A stretch of 64,000 nucleotides of DNA from Corynebacterium suicordis DSM 45110. GTDB taxonomy: Bacteria > Actinomycetota > Actinomycetes > Mycobacteriales > Mycobacteriaceae. The notes under the pieces are model-generated. The model did no database searches and was not told where the DNA came from. It worked only from the letters and a program-made list of their open reading frames with translations. Location of the stretch: the NCBI RefSeq assembly GCF_015351405.1, contig NZ_JADKMY010000003.1:124001-188000 (forward strand), read 5' to 3'. Below, in pieces: positions 43,502 through 52,520 of this stretch; position 1 is the stretch's first letter, and each line of letters begins with the position of its first letter. The position numbers and the translations under genes were made by a program.

Positions 43502-45784
43502 ATGAATTTTCACGCCACCATCGCCGGGGTCCCACGCATTGGCCCCGATCGCGAACTCAAAAAAGCGCTCGAGACCTACTGGAAAGACTCTTCCACCGGT
43601 CGCAGCCTGGCCTCCACGGCCACCCAACTGACCAACAACTACACCAACGCTGTTTTGGCAGCCGGTGTGGATGCGGTTCCGTTTTCTGGTCGTTCTTTTT
43701 ACGACGCCACCCTGGACACCTCCGCCCTTCTCGGCGTGCTGCCAGAGCGCGTTCAGGACATCGCGGATCACGACAATGACGGCCTACCAGCGTTCATCGA
43801 CCGCTACTTCGCTACCGCCCGCGGCACCTCGGAATTGCCCGCCTCCGCGATGACCAAGTGGTTCGACACGAACTACCACTACATCGTGCCGGAGCTCTCC
43901 GCATCCACCACGTTCAGCTTGGATGATTCCGCGTTCCTGGAGGATGTGTCCGACCAGATCAAGCGCGTGGGCACTGCTGTGCGTCCCGTGCTGGTGGGGC
44001 CGTTGACCTACCTGAGCTTGGCGCGCACCACGGATGGCTCTTCTGCGCTTTCTCACCTTGATGAATTGTTTGCCACTTACGCTCGCCTGCTGCCGCGCAT
44101 CGCTGACCGCGGTGTGGAGTGGTTGCAGCTGGATGAGCCCACGCTGGTGACCGAAGTGGATGCTGCCGTGCTGGAACAGGTACGCGCTGGCTACGAAAAG
44201 CTGTCTGCTGCTTCTGGCTTGAAGCTGCTGGTGCAGACCTATTTCGGCGAGGGAGAGCAAGCTTTGCAGACTCTGAGCGGCACTGGTGTGGCCGCCATTG
44301 GCGTGGATCTGGTTGCGGGTAGCACCGAGCTGCCTTCCTGGACTGGTTCCGAGCTGCTGGTTGCTGGCGTGGTGGATGGCCGCAATGTGTGGCGCACCGA
44401 TCTGGACGCAGCACTGGAGACTTTGCGCGGTTTGGCTGAGCGCGGCCCAGTTGCCGTTTCCACCAGCTGTTCTTTGCTGCACGTGCCGTACAACCTGGAT
44501 CGCGAGGCGCAGTTGCGGGCCGAGCACCCCGAGGTTGTGGAGTGGCTGGCTTTCGGAACTGAGAAGATCCAGGAAGTCGCCGTGCTTTCCCGCGCGCTGC
44601 AGAGTGTTTCCACCCCTGCGGATGAAGCGGCCCTGGAGGCCTCCCGCAAGGCTATTGCCGCGCGTGCTGAGTCCCCGCTGACCCACAACTCTTCAGTTCG
44701 CAAGCGCACCGAGGCGATCACCGAAGAGCAGCGTCACCGCGATCCCGTGGCAAAGCGCCGCGAGGCTCAGGCCACCTCCCTAGACCTGCCTCCATTGCCA
44801 ACCACCACCATCGGCTCCTTCCCACAGACCCAGGAGATCCGTGCTGCCCGTGCGAAGTTCCGCAAGGGTGACATCGACGTTGCCGCCTATGAGCAGGCGA
44901 TGAAGGACGAGGTGGCGGATGTGATTCGTCGCCAAGAAGAGCTGGGCCTGGACGTACTGGTGCATGGTGAACCAGAGCGCAACGACATGGTGCAGTACTT
45001 CAGCGAGCAGCTGGAAGGTTACCTCTCCACTGAGTTCGCGTGGGTGCAGAGCTACGGTTCTCGCTGCGTTCGTCCGCCAATCATCTTCGGCGATGTACAC
45101 CGCCCTGAGGCCATGACCGTCAACTGGTACAAGGCCGCGCAGGATCTCACGAACAAGCCAGTCAAGGGTATGCTGACTGGCCCCGTGACCATGCTGGCCT
45201 GGAGCTTCGTGCGCGATGACCAGCCACTCGGCGAAACCGCCGATCAGGTCGCGCTGGCGTTGCAAGACGAGATCGATGACCTCGTTGCCGCCGGAGCGCA
45301 GATCATCCAGGTGGATGAGCCTGCCATCCGCGAGCTGCTTCCGTTGCGCAAGGAAGATCAGCCGGCTTACCTCGAATGGGCCGTGGGCAGTTTCCGACTG
45401 GCCACCGCCTCTGCCCCGAACGAGGTTCAGGTGCACACGCACATGTGTTATTCCGAGTTCAACGAGCTGATCGATACCGTCAGCAACCTGGACGCAGACG
45501 TGACCAGCATCGAGGCAGCCCGCAACGGCATGCAGGTGCTCGAGGCACTGAAGACCGCAGGTTACGAACTCGGTGTGGGCCCCGGCGTGTGGGATATCCA
45601 CTCCCCTCGCGTGCCTTCCCAGTCCGAGGTTGACGAGCTCCTTGCTTCCGCTCTGGATTCCGTGGATCCTCGCCTGCTGTGGGTCAACCCCGACTGTGGC
45701 TTGAAGACCCGCGGCTGGGATGAAACCACCGAGTCCCTGAAGGTGCTGGTTTCCGCCGCTCAGAAGGCACGTCAGAACGCTTAG
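43502..45784 (+). CDS. metE: cobalamin-independent methionine synthase
   Basis: A 760-aa enzyme transferring methyl from methyl-tetrahydrofolate polyglutamate to homocysteine. Two (beta-alpha)8 barrels are joined by a linker near residue 400. The C-terminal zinc ligands are seen in VHTHMCYSEF (His, Cys about 645-650) and NPDCGLKTR (Cys about 730), with WLQLDEPTL and VDEPAIRE also typical. The start at 43502 has GAGGA 8 nt upstream. Control by a cobalamin riboswitch and an McbR-like operator is visible in the leader. A strong terminator follows. Confidence 0.97.
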   Translation: MNFHATIAGVPRIGPDRELKKALETYWKDSSTGRSLASTATQLTNNYTNAVLAAGVDAVPFSGRSFYDATLDTSALLGVLPERVQDIADHDNDGLPAFIDRYFATARGTSELPASAMTKWFDTNYHYIVPELSASTTFSLDDSAFLEDVSDQIKRVGTAVRPVLVGPLTYLSLARTTDGSSALSHLDELFATYARLLPRIADRGVEWLQLDEPTLVTEVDAAVLEQVRAGYEKLSAASGLKLLVQTYFGEGEQALQTLSGTGVAAIGVDLVAGSTELPSWTGSELLVAGVVDGRNVWRTDLDAALETLRGLAERGPVAVSTSCSLLHVPYNLDREAQLRAEHPEVVEWLAFGTEKIQEVAVLSRALQSVSTPADEAALEASRKAIAARAESPLTHNSSVRKRTEAITEEQRHRDPVAKRREAQATSLDLPPLPTTTIGSFPQTQEIRAARAKFRKGDIDVAAYEQAMKDEVADVIRRQEELGLDVLVHGEPERNDMVQYFSEQLEGYLSTEFAWVQSYGSRCVRPPIIFGDVHRPEAMTVNWYKAAQDLTNKPVKGMLTGPVTMLAWSFVRDDQPLGETADQVALALQDEIDDLVAAGAQIIQVDEPAIRELLPLRKEDQPAYLEWAVGSFRLATASAPNEVQVHTHMCYSEFNELIDTVSNLDADVTSIEAARNGMQVLEALKTAGYELGVGPGVWDIHSPRVPSQSEVDELLASALDSVDPRLLWVNPDCGLKTRGWDETTESLKVLVSAAQKARQNA

Positions 45785-45831
45785 GTTTCTGAGGTTCTAA
45801 AGTTCTGCGGTTCGAAAGGCATTCCGGATAG

Positions 45832-45862
45832 GCTCTAGAGCGATCGTGCTCTAGGGCTTTTT
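45832..45862 (+). terminator. terminator of metE
   Basis: A 10-bp stem (GCTCTAGAGC/GCTCTAGGGC, one G-U pair) with a 6-nt loop, then five T. It lies between the convergent metE and HNH genes. Confidence 0.92.
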
Positions 45863-45940
45863 CGGTTGCAGGGGCTTTTCGCGGTGGTGAGGGCTTTTTC
45901 TCGGTTGCGTGTGCGGGGCTCTGTCGGATCCCCTCCGGAA

Positions 45941-47158
45941 TCAAGCCACGGTCTGGTGTTCTCTATTCTGCGCTCGTTGATTCTCTTGGCGTCGGAGTCC
46001 GCGGCGTTCCTGCATCCGCTCCTCCCAGTTCTGGCGCCACCGGCCATCCAACGATTGCTTCGCCGGCCACTTGATCGGACCACCGGGCAACGTCACCACC
46101 ACTGAACCATCCGGGAAAATCCAGTGATCTGCGCCTTGGGCGTCCATGATCACTTTCATCACCCCATCGGTCTTCCGATTGTGGCACTTTCGGCACAGCG
46201 CATGCAGATTTGCTGGAGTGGTTAGACCGCCCTGGTCGAATGGGATCCGATGGTCTAGATCGCATCGCGAGGCCGGAACCACGCATCCCGGTCCCCGGCA
46301 CGTCCCATCCCGGCCGCGCACAAAGGCCGCCATCGCCTCCGGCACCTTGTATCCAGGGACGATCAACCCAGCCATCCCATCGCGCAGATCGCGCGGGCTA
46401 TTGGTCTTCCCCGCGGCCACCAGATCCTTGATTCGGGCAACAGCCTGGGGAGAGAGTGCGCCGGCACCATCCATGACATCGGCATCGGCACCCTCGTTGG
46501 AATACACGTTGACCACCACGCGCGCGTCCACTTTCTCGCACACCAGCTTGAGTAGGGCATCCACGAGCGTGCACTCCTCTTTGCGTGCGATCGTGGTCAG
46601 AGCTTCGTGCAGGATGTGGGCCTCATCAGCGGGCAGATAGCCCAACATCTTCGCGCCCCCACCACTGGTCGGGGTGAATCCGAGGCTGCGTCGGTTTTCG
46701 TCCTCATCCCGCTCGGCAGCCAGCGGATCATGCTCCAACACAATCTTGCGCACCTTATTCCGGATAGCCACCGCACCCGGCAAATGCTGATTGGGATAAC
46801 GCGGGGTGAGGTATTCGGTGATGGCGGTATCCACCGCATCTAGCGCATAGTGTTCCACGCCGATGGTGGCCCGATCAATGGCACGCAACCGCCACAAATC
46901 GATGTGCGCCATCTCCTCGATCAGCGCTGAAAGCTTCGGCAAAGAATGCAGCATCAACAGCGCGTCGAAATTCTGCCGCGCCAAGGTTTCTGACACCCCC
47001 ATGCGGCAGGCGATGCGCACTGAGTGGACACCGACATCATCAGTGACTGGGTTGGGCATGACCGAGCGCCAGGCGGCGTAGTCAGCACGATTGGTGTGCA
47101 TGTAGTGGATGGATAGTGGGTCATCCGGCGCGCAGGCGTCGAAATATAGGTCCCCCAT
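45941..47158 (-). CDS. HNH endonuclease, DUF222/13E12 family
   Basis: A 405-aa protein of the REP13E12 type: an N-terminal DUF222 helical region (about 40-280) and a C-terminal HNH nuclease with CRGPGC, CDLDHRIPFDQGG and LCRKCHNRKTDG (about residues 300-355). These proteins are common and often multicopy in Actinobacteria. I recall several M. tuberculosis 13E12 genes being DNA-damage inducible. A GAAC-N4-GTTC palindrome about 95 bp upstream fits this. Role in the cell is unsettled (repair, recombination or mobile-element nuclease). GGGGAA stands before the ATG. Confidence 0.85.
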   Translation of the reverse strand: MGDLYFDACAPDDPLSIHYMHTNRADYAAWRSVMPNPVTDDVGVHSVRIACRMGVSETLARQNFDALLMLHSLPKLSALIEEMAHIDLWRLRAIDRATIGVEHYALDAVDTAITEYLTPRYPNQHLPGAVAIRNKVRKIVLEHDPLAAERDEDENRRSLGFTPTSGGGAKMLGYLPADEAHILHEALTTIARKEECTLVDALLKLVCEKVDARVVVNVYSNEGADADVMDGAGALSPQAVARIKDLVAAGKTNSPRDLRDGMAGLIVPGYKVPEAMAAFVRGRDGTCRGPGCVVPASRCDLDHRIPFDQGGLTTPANLHALCRKCHNRKTDGVMKVIMDAQGADHWIFPDGSVVVTLPGGPIKWPAKQSLDGRWRQNWEERMQERRGLRRQENQRAQNREHQTVA

Positions 47159-47250
47159 GACAACGTTCCCCTAGTTGTTCGAGTCAATTCAACGTACACA
47201 AATGACTATACGAACAGCCAAGACAACAACCTGGATAAACTCATATAAAT

Positions 47251-47268
47251 TAGAACACCTGTTCTAAT
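47251..47268. promoter_or_regulatory. SOS-box-like palindrome upstream of HNH gene
   Basis: Perfect palindromic arms TTAGAAC-N4-GTTCTAA. The core GAAC-N4-GTTC is that of actinobacterial LexA boxes (CGAAC-N4-GTTCG), but the flanking C/G are A/T, so binding strength is uncertain. Confidence 0.45.
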
Positions 47269-47366
47269 TTAGGAAACCAGCCGACCGACCATCGCAAAAA
47301 TGCCCGCGCTAGGCAGAGCCTCGCACGAGCATCAACCGCCTACAGATACAGACGGTTAATTCCGGG

Positions 47367-47421
47367 TGTTCCTCGATCCCGCCAGGCACCTATTGCGCTG
47401 GTGCCCGGGATGAGAGGAACA
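47367..47421 (-). other. long three-part hairpin after the 68-aa gene
   Basis: Paired blocks TGTTCCTC/GAGGAACA, ATCCCG/CGGGAT and GGCACC/GGTGCC are separated by small asymmetric bulges and closed by a 9-nt loop. The total is 20 bp of perfect pairing. It begins 6 bp after the stop of the gene at 47428. No U-run is visible, so it may be an mRNA 3'-end stabiliser or a non-canonical terminator. Confidence 0.7.
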
Positions 47422-47427
47422 GGAAGA

Positions 47428-47634
47428 TTAGTTCTCAGAACCGGTTGGGTTGGTGCCACCCTCGGCCTGGTCGATGAATTGCCACTCGCCATCGACGTTT
47501 GCCTCGAGGCCGTAGCCGAGGGAATCGTCAGCCTTGGACTCATCCTTGAACCAGTCGTAAGCCTTCTCGTCAGACTCCAGCTCGGTCTCCTGGATTACGT
47601 TCTTCTTCGCGTCAATGATGCGGTACTGAGTCAT
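47428..47634 (-). CDS. small acidic protein of unknown function
   Basis: 68 aa, MTQYRIIDAKKNVIQETELESDEKAYDWF..., strongly acidic and without signal peptide or membrane helix. The N-terminal half reads as a beta-strand pair followed by a helix (YRIIDA, VIQETEL, KAYDWFKDE), as in small DUF-type modules. AGGA lies 7 nt before the ATG. The gene has its own long 3' hairpin. Codon use resembles the neighbouring genes, so I regard it as real. I do not recognise the family. Confidence 0.7.
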   Translation of the reverse strand: MTQYRIIDAKKNVIQETELESDEKAYDWFKDESKADDSLGYGLEANVDGEWQFIDQAEGGTNPTGSEN

Positions 47635-47775
47635 CTTTTCATCCTAACTTTCTTGGAATCATTTTCGGTTCCCCGGTGAGAACCAAAGGCGCGCCACAAA
47701 AATGCCTAGGGAAAAGCAAAATATCAGGCAAAGATTTCTTGTAGCGCTCTGCACCCATTGTGCATGAAAATCGAC

Positions 47776-47811
47776 GTCCATGCCGACGCCCATGCCGTGA
47801 TCCATGCCGTG
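47776..47811. repeat. three tandem 12-bp repeats
   Basis: Units 47776-47787, 47788-47799 and 47800-47811 share CCATGCCG. They lie 12 bp past the stop codon of the hydrolase. Read in the hydrolase frame beyond its TAG, they encode HGMD/HGMG/VGMD. Confidence 0.7.
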
Positions 47812-47823
47812 GTGCTCGCTCAC

Positions 47824-49401
47824 CTACACACCGAAGTAGCTGCTCACCTTCGCGGCCACTTCATCGGAGCGGGACATCAACACGCCATGGCTATGTCCGC
47901 TGACCACGACCACTTCGCCGCCCATTCGCCTTTGCATGTCCCAGATGGAGGTTCCGCGCACGGCGCTATCGTGATCGAAACCGATGAGCAGCGGCTTGAC
48001 CTCGAGGTTATCGCCGTTCACCGTCATCGCCGGACGAGGCAATGGCCAGCCGATGCAGTTCTGTCCGGACTTGAAAGACAACTCGATGGTGTTGATCACG
48101 TCTCCACCGGTCATGGAATCCACCAGCTGCGGGATGGTGCGTTCGCCCTCGATGGGGTATCGGTTTTCGTTGCACAAGATGGCGCGCTCCACCATGCCCA
48201 TGGTGAGTTGCTGGTTCATGATGTCCTGCATTACTTCTTCGCTCTCGGGCACATCGGGCATTGCGGATTCACCCTGCTGCAGCTTGCCGTCGCGGATGTA
48301 TTCCGCCACCTTGCCGCGCTTGTCTTCGTTGTAGAGAGCCTGGAAGTAGGTGTACTGGAACAATCCGGATTCCTGGGTTCCAGTCGGCTTTCCTCGGGTG
48401 ACCGTGTGCCACGCGGAGTACAAGCGCCACGCGGCGGGCAAGGCCTGGTTAACCGTGGGCAGAGCCACGTCAGAATGCTGCGCGATAGCCGGTGGAAGAT
48501 CACCGATCTGCGCCGGCGGAGGGGTCAGCTGTGCGGGCACACCCACTTCCTTCTCCACCACCTGTGACCAGCGCTGGTACACCTTCAGCGGGGTATCTCC
48601 CAAACCGTATTCATCATCGCGATCCGCGATCCACTTGAACAGCTCGGTAAGGGAATCCCGGCGATCGCCAACGCGGTTGGACGTATCCGCCCACTGCATA
48701 TCCTGGCCCATAGAGGAATCCAGCAACGTGCGATCTGTGTGCTGCGGGAACTGGGTGGCGTAGCTGGACATCAACAGCCCGCCGTAGGACAAGCCGTAGA
48801 GGCTCAGCTTCTCCAGCCCCATCATCTTGCGCGCTTCGTTGAGATCCCTCGCGGTGTTATCCGTGGTCACGTTATCGATGTAACCGGGCTGCACCGCATT
48901 GCAGATTTCCCGGGTCAAACCCGCGGTGAGGCTCAGAGCCATCGGTCCCGCCGGAACTCCCCCAACTTCGCAGGTCAAAGGCTCACCGAAGGCCAGCCCG
49001 CGGGGCTCCAGCGCCACCAGGTCGTAGTTATCCTGCACGTTCTTGGGCATCTTCACGCGATTTTCATACAGCGGATCGCTGGGATCCCCATTGCTGAACA
49101 TCGCCAGGGCGTCGCCACCCGGACCTCCCGGGTTGCCCGCGATGGTTCCGCGCGCGTGTCCGCTGGCTGCAGGGATCTTGCTCATGGTGAGCGTGATGGT
49201 TCCAGCCTGCGGATTGGCGTAATCCTTGGGCACCTCCACGTCCGCGCACACGCCACCCTCGGCCACGAAAGCACCTTCTGGGCACGCGCCCCAAGTCAGA
49301 GAGTCAGCGCCCGGAGCCGCACCTGCAACCGGCACAGCGGCCATAGAAAAGGACATGAGGAAAGCACTTGCCACCCCGATGACGGTGTTTTTCTTCTTCA
49401 T
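47824..49401 (-). CDS. secreted alpha/beta-hydrolase (tripeptidyl aminopeptidase-like)
   Basis: A 525-aa exported hydrolase. The signal peptide MKKKNTVIGVASAFLMSFSMAAVPVAGAAPG is cleaved near residue 28-30. An alpha/beta fold follows: oxyanion region GNPGGPGGDALA (about 85), nucleophile elbow YGLSYGGLL (Ser about 205), Asp in LLIGFDHDSAV and His in VSGHSHGV near the C-terminus. This is the SlpD/SlpE-type family of Actinobacteria that releases tripeptides or acts on envelope esters. ATG 49401 has AGAGG 5 nt upstream. Three 12-bp direct repeats (47776-47811) follow the stop. Confidence 0.88.
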   Translation of the reverse strand: MKKKNTVIGVASAFLMSFSMAAVPVAGAAPGADSLTWGACPEGAFVAEGGVCADVEVPKDYANPQAGTITLTMSKIPAASGHARGTIAGNPGGPGGDALAMFSNGDPSDPLYENRVKMPKNVQDNYDLVALEPRGLAFGEPLTCEVGGVPAGPMALSLTAGLTREICNAVQPGYIDNVTTDNTARDLNEARKMMGLEKLSLYGLSYGGLLMSSYATQFPQHTDRTLLDSSMGQDMQWADTSNRVGDRRDSLTELFKWIADRDDEYGLGDTPLKVYQRWSQVVEKEVGVPAQLTPPPAQIGDLPPAIAQHSDVALPTVNQALPAAWRLYSAWHTVTRGKPTGTQESGLFQYTYFQALYNEDKRGKVAEYIRDGKLQQGESAMPDVPESEEVMQDIMNQQLTMGMVERAILCNENRYPIEGERTIPQLVDSMTGGDVINTIELSFKSGQNCIGWPLPRPAMTVNGDNLEVKPLLIGFDHDSAVRGTSIWDMQRRMGGEVVVVSGHSHGVLMSRSDEVAAKVSSYFGV

Positions 49402-49515
49402 CAATACCTCTGGAAAATGTGGAATTTCTTCGCGTGACAGTTGACGGGCTGAAGCCAAACTGCATCCACTGTAAAAAACTTCTAGGCGCCCCACACGTCT
49501 TCTTTTCCAGCGGGG

Positions 49516-50481
49516 TTAGCTCTTATGCAGCTCCGCATCCAGGTAGTCCAACACCGCCGCCGCATCAATCCCGGAAAGCACTTCCGCGTTGGCCGGGCGC
49601 TCCCAGTAACTCCCGTCCCAGTCGGCAACAGTGGTCCCACGCAACAGGGAAGACTCCGCCTCCACATCAACCGTCGCCCCGCGCAGACGATGAGAAATCT
49701 GCAGATGCAGAGCCTCAGCCAGCATCACCTGAGCCGCGGCCAGATCGTGGATCTGCGCCTGATATCCCACCCCCACGGATTGATGGAATTCGAAATAGAA
49801 CGTGGCGGCGTCGTGAAGAAGATCAATCAATTCCGCCCTGCGCAGGGGAAGATCCCGCAGCATCGCCCGCAAACGCTCCGGGGTCAGCAGCACAGTTTCG
49901 GTCACGTTGAGCGGGCAGATGCGCAGCGCGGGCGCGTTGGCCGGCCAGTTGTCCAGCACGTGCTTGAGCGCGTGGGGATCCACCCAGGCATTCCATTCGG
50001 CCGTGGGCGTGGTGTTGCCGGGGTAGTTAAACGCGCCCGTCATCAGCGTGACCTGGCAATTCTCCAGCAGCCGCGGCGCATGATCCAGCACGTACGCCAG
50101 GTTGGTGGCAGGCCCGGCGATCAGGATGTGGGTCGGCTGGGTGTTTCGCCATGTTTCCAGCAGGGCGACGCCACGATCCGGTTCATCAGCAGGAACATGA
50201 TCCTGCCAATAACCCAATCCGCGTGGGCCGTGGGTTTCCGGAGTGGTAGTCAGCGGCACAACCCTGGGCGCGGGAAGGCCCGGGATGGCGCGGGCGGATG
50301 AACCCGTCATGCGGAGGACGGCGTTTGAGTTACGGGCGGCGTCGTGAACCGAACAATTGCCCGCCGAGGTGGTGACGGTGAGGTCAATCGCGCCCCGCGC
50401 ATGCAGGCAACCCAGCCAGGTCAGGGCCAGGGCATCATCGATACCGGTGTCTACATCTGCGATGACTACGGGGCGAGACAT
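49516..50481 (-). CDS. nucleoside hydrolase
   Basis: A 321-aa inosine-uridine preferring hydrolase-type protein. The calcium-binding DVDTGIDDALAL cluster is at residues 10-21 (Asp-x-Asp-x-x-x-Asp-Asp), with THILIAGPATNLA and LMTGAFNYPGNTTPTAEWNAWVDPHA also typical, and an Asp ligand in the latter stretch. It would hydrolyse ribonucleosides to base and ribose for salvage. It ends 34 bp before nothing else on its strand. Its start lies 4 bp after the stop of the acyl-CoA synthetase gene, so the two are cotranscribed. Confidence 0.9.
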   Translation of the reverse strand: MSRPVVIADVDTGIDDALALTWLGCLHARGAIDLTVTTSAGNCSVHDAARNSNAVLRMTGSSARAIPGLPAPRVVPLTTTPETHGPRGLGYWQDHVPADEPDRGVALLETWRNTQPTHILIAGPATNLAYVLDHAPRLLENCQVTLMTGAFNYPGNTTPTAEWNAWVDPHALKHVLDNWPANAPALRICPLNVTETVLLTPERLRAMLRDLPLRRAELIDLLHDAATFYFEFHQSVGVGYQAQIHDLAAAQVMLAEALHLQISHRLRGATVDVEAESSLLRGTTVADWDGSYWERPANAEVLSGIDAAAVLDYLDAELHKS

Positions 50482-50485
50482 CCCT

Positions 50486-52093
50486 TTAGGTTACGGGACG
50501 CACCCGCAAATCCTTGCGGAGAATCTTGCCCGTGGCGGATTTCGGGATCGCGTCGATGAACTCGACCATGCGGATCTTCTTGTACGGCGCCACGCGCTCG
50601 GCCACCCACGCCATGATCTCCTCCGCATTCGGCTGATGGCCCTCCTGCGCCACCACGAACGCGCGAGGAACCTCTTCGCCATCCTCCCTGCGGAAGTAGC
50701 CGACCACGGCGGAATCGGAGATGTCCTCGCGGGTCAGCAACAGCGCCTCCAGCTCGGCCGGGGCCACCTGGTAGCCCTTGTACTTGATCAGTTCCTTGGC
50801 GCGATCCACCACGAAAACATCGCCGCGGGAATCGATCACTGCCACGTCTCCCGTGCGCAGCCAACCGTCCTCCAGCAAAGTATGGCGGGTGGCCTCCTCG
50901 TTGTTGAGGTAACCCACCATGATCTGCGGCCCGCGCACCCACAGCTCGCCCGGCGCGCTACGCTCCCCCTCCTCGGTGGGCTGGTGGATCTCCGCGAGAT
51001 TCGGATCCGTGAGATCCACGATCTTGTGTTCCGTGTTGGCCAGCGGCGCACCGATGGAGTTCATGGGCGTGACTCCCTTCACGGAACAGTGGGTCACGGG
51101 ACTGGTTTCTGTCATGCCGAAGCCCTGCACCACGTTGACGTTCAGGCGCTTCTTCACCGCCTCCGCGAGCTCCAGATCCAGCGGTGCCGCGCCGGAGAGG
51201 ACGTTGTTCAGCGAGGTGAGATCGTACTGATCCACGATGGGGTGCTTGGCCAGCGCCACCGCGATCGGAGGGGCCACGAAAGAGAAGTCGATGTTGTGCT
51301 TCTGGTGGAGCTCCAGGAACTGCGGGAGGTCGAACTTCGGCATCGTCACCAGCGTGGCCCGGATGGCCAGAATCAGGTTGAGCAGCACGTTCATGCCATA
51401 GATGTGGAAAAACGGCAGCACACCCATGACCGTGGAATCCCGGTGCAAACCCACCGCATCCAGCGCCGGGACCATCTGGACCACGTTGGAACCCAGGTTG
51501 CGGTGGCTCAGCTTGACCCCCTTGGGCACGCCGGTGGTGCCGGAGGAAAACGGCAGCACGGCGATGTGCGTAGTCCCATCCACCTGCACCTCTGGCGGCT
51601 GATGCCCTTCGGCCAGGAGCGCCTGGAAAACGGTGGCCTGGCCCTGGGTGGCGGTGAGGTCAAAGATATTTTCCTTTTCGACGCCCACCTTCTCCGCCGC
51701 CTGCAATCCCGCAGGGCCCAGAAGTGTGGTGGTGAAGACCATCTTCGCCTGGGAAACCTTGAGCTGCTTCTCGATATCCTCCACCGTGGCCAGCGAGCCG
51801 ATAGTGGTGACCGTGGCTCCGGCGCGCATCGCCCCGTGGAATACAACGGCGAAGATCAGCGAATTCGGGCAGTGCAACGCCACTACGTCATGCGGTTCCA
51901 CACCTCGGTGCGCGAGAGCTCCGGCGAATGCATCCACCATCGCTTTGAGCTGGCCATACGTGGTCTGCGTGCCGGTGGCGCTATCGATGATGGCGATGCG
52001 CTCGGTGTCTTCCGGCTGGAGGCTCTCGAAGATGAGCTCATAAAGGGAACCGGTGGGGACCTTGATGTCTGGACGAGCGTTGGCGATGGGCAT
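50486..52093 (-). CDS. AMP-dependent acyl-CoA synthetase (4CL/FadD-like)
   Basis: A 535-aa ANL-superfamily ligase: P-loop VLPFSSGTTGVPKGV (about residues 175-189), GFGMTETSPVTH, GELWVRGPQIMVGYLNNEEAT, WLRTGDVAVID, VDRAKELIKYKGYQVAPAELE and the C-terminal catalytic Lys in PKSATGKILRKDLR. The pattern is closest to 4-coumarate-CoA ligase-like and medium-chain enzymes. It activates a carboxylic acid to acyl-CoA through an acyl-AMP. The acid is unknown. GGAGG is 8 nt before the ATG. Confidence 0.92.
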   Translation of the reverse strand: MPIANARPDIKVPTGSLYELIFESLQPEDTERIAIIDSATGTQTTYGQLKAMVDAFAGALAHRGVEPHDVVALHCPNSLIFAVVFHGAMRAGATVTTIGSLATVEDIEKQLKVSQAKMVFTTTLLGPAGLQAAEKVGVEKENIFDLTATQGQATVFQALLAEGHQPPEVQVDGTTHIAVLPFSSGTTGVPKGVKLSHRNLGSNVVQMVPALDAVGLHRDSTVMGVLPFFHIYGMNVLLNLILAIRATLVTMPKFDLPQFLELHQKHNIDFSFVAPPIAVALAKHPIVDQYDLTSLNNVLSGAAPLDLELAEAVKKRLNVNVVQGFGMTETSPVTHCSVKGVTPMNSIGAPLANTEHKIVDLTDPNLAEIHQPTEEGERSAPGELWVRGPQIMVGYLNNEEATRHTLLEDGWLRTGDVAVIDSRGDVFVVDRAKELIKYKGYQVAPAELEALLLTREDISDSAVVGYFRREDGEEVPRAFVVAQEGHQPNAEEIMAWVAERVAPYKKIRMVEFIDAIPKSATGKILRKDLRVRPVT

Positions 52094-52317
52094 GGGTTGG
52101 GCCTCCGGGGCTTGTTGGTGGTTTTCGTTTTGGGAAACTATCTATTTCTTGCTCACTTTATCTGTAGCGGGTGTGGGTGGGCGCTGGTTTGAGAAAACAC
52201 CTGGGTTAGGTAGCGGTGGAGGGTTTTCCAAGTCCAGGGAACAGCAACTGGTTGCTGTAGGTTTGGATTGCTCCCGAAACACTTCGGGATGACCCATAGG
52301 TACTAACCGGTGGGAAA

Positions 52318-52346
52318 TGCTCCCCGCTAACGCGGGGATCATGCCC
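52318..52346 (+). repeat. type I-E-like CRISPR repeat relic R1
   Basis: Begins TGCTCCCCGC, four-base loop TAAC, then GCGGGG and ATCATGCCC. The CCCCGC/GCGGGG hairpin is perfect and the shape is that of actinobacterial type I-E repeats (GTGCTCCCCGC...GCGGGGATGATCCC). No second copy follows at spacer distance, so this is an isolated remnant or a repeat-derived element. Confidence 0.55.
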
Positions 52347-52520
52347 GCTGTCTTCCTAGATTTGTAAGACCTTGAGGCCGAGCACCCCGCCGCAATCTTC
52401 GATCCCCTCGGAAGTAAGAAAGCTGCGGAAAACTCCCCTCCTCCAAAACACCAACAAGGCGCTAAACAACTTCGGGCACCCCGCCCTCTTCCCCGCCGAT
52501 GAGTGCGTATTCACTAGGCG

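Noticed and set aside
50357..52192. 611-codon ORF on the plus strand over the acyl-CoA synthetase
   Set aside because: Antisense shadow; His/Arg/Gln-rich composition and no domain.
52301..52360. A regular CRISPR array at R1
   Set aside because: No second repeat at 55-65 bp distance on either side, so it is not an array. Kept only as an isolated repeat relic.
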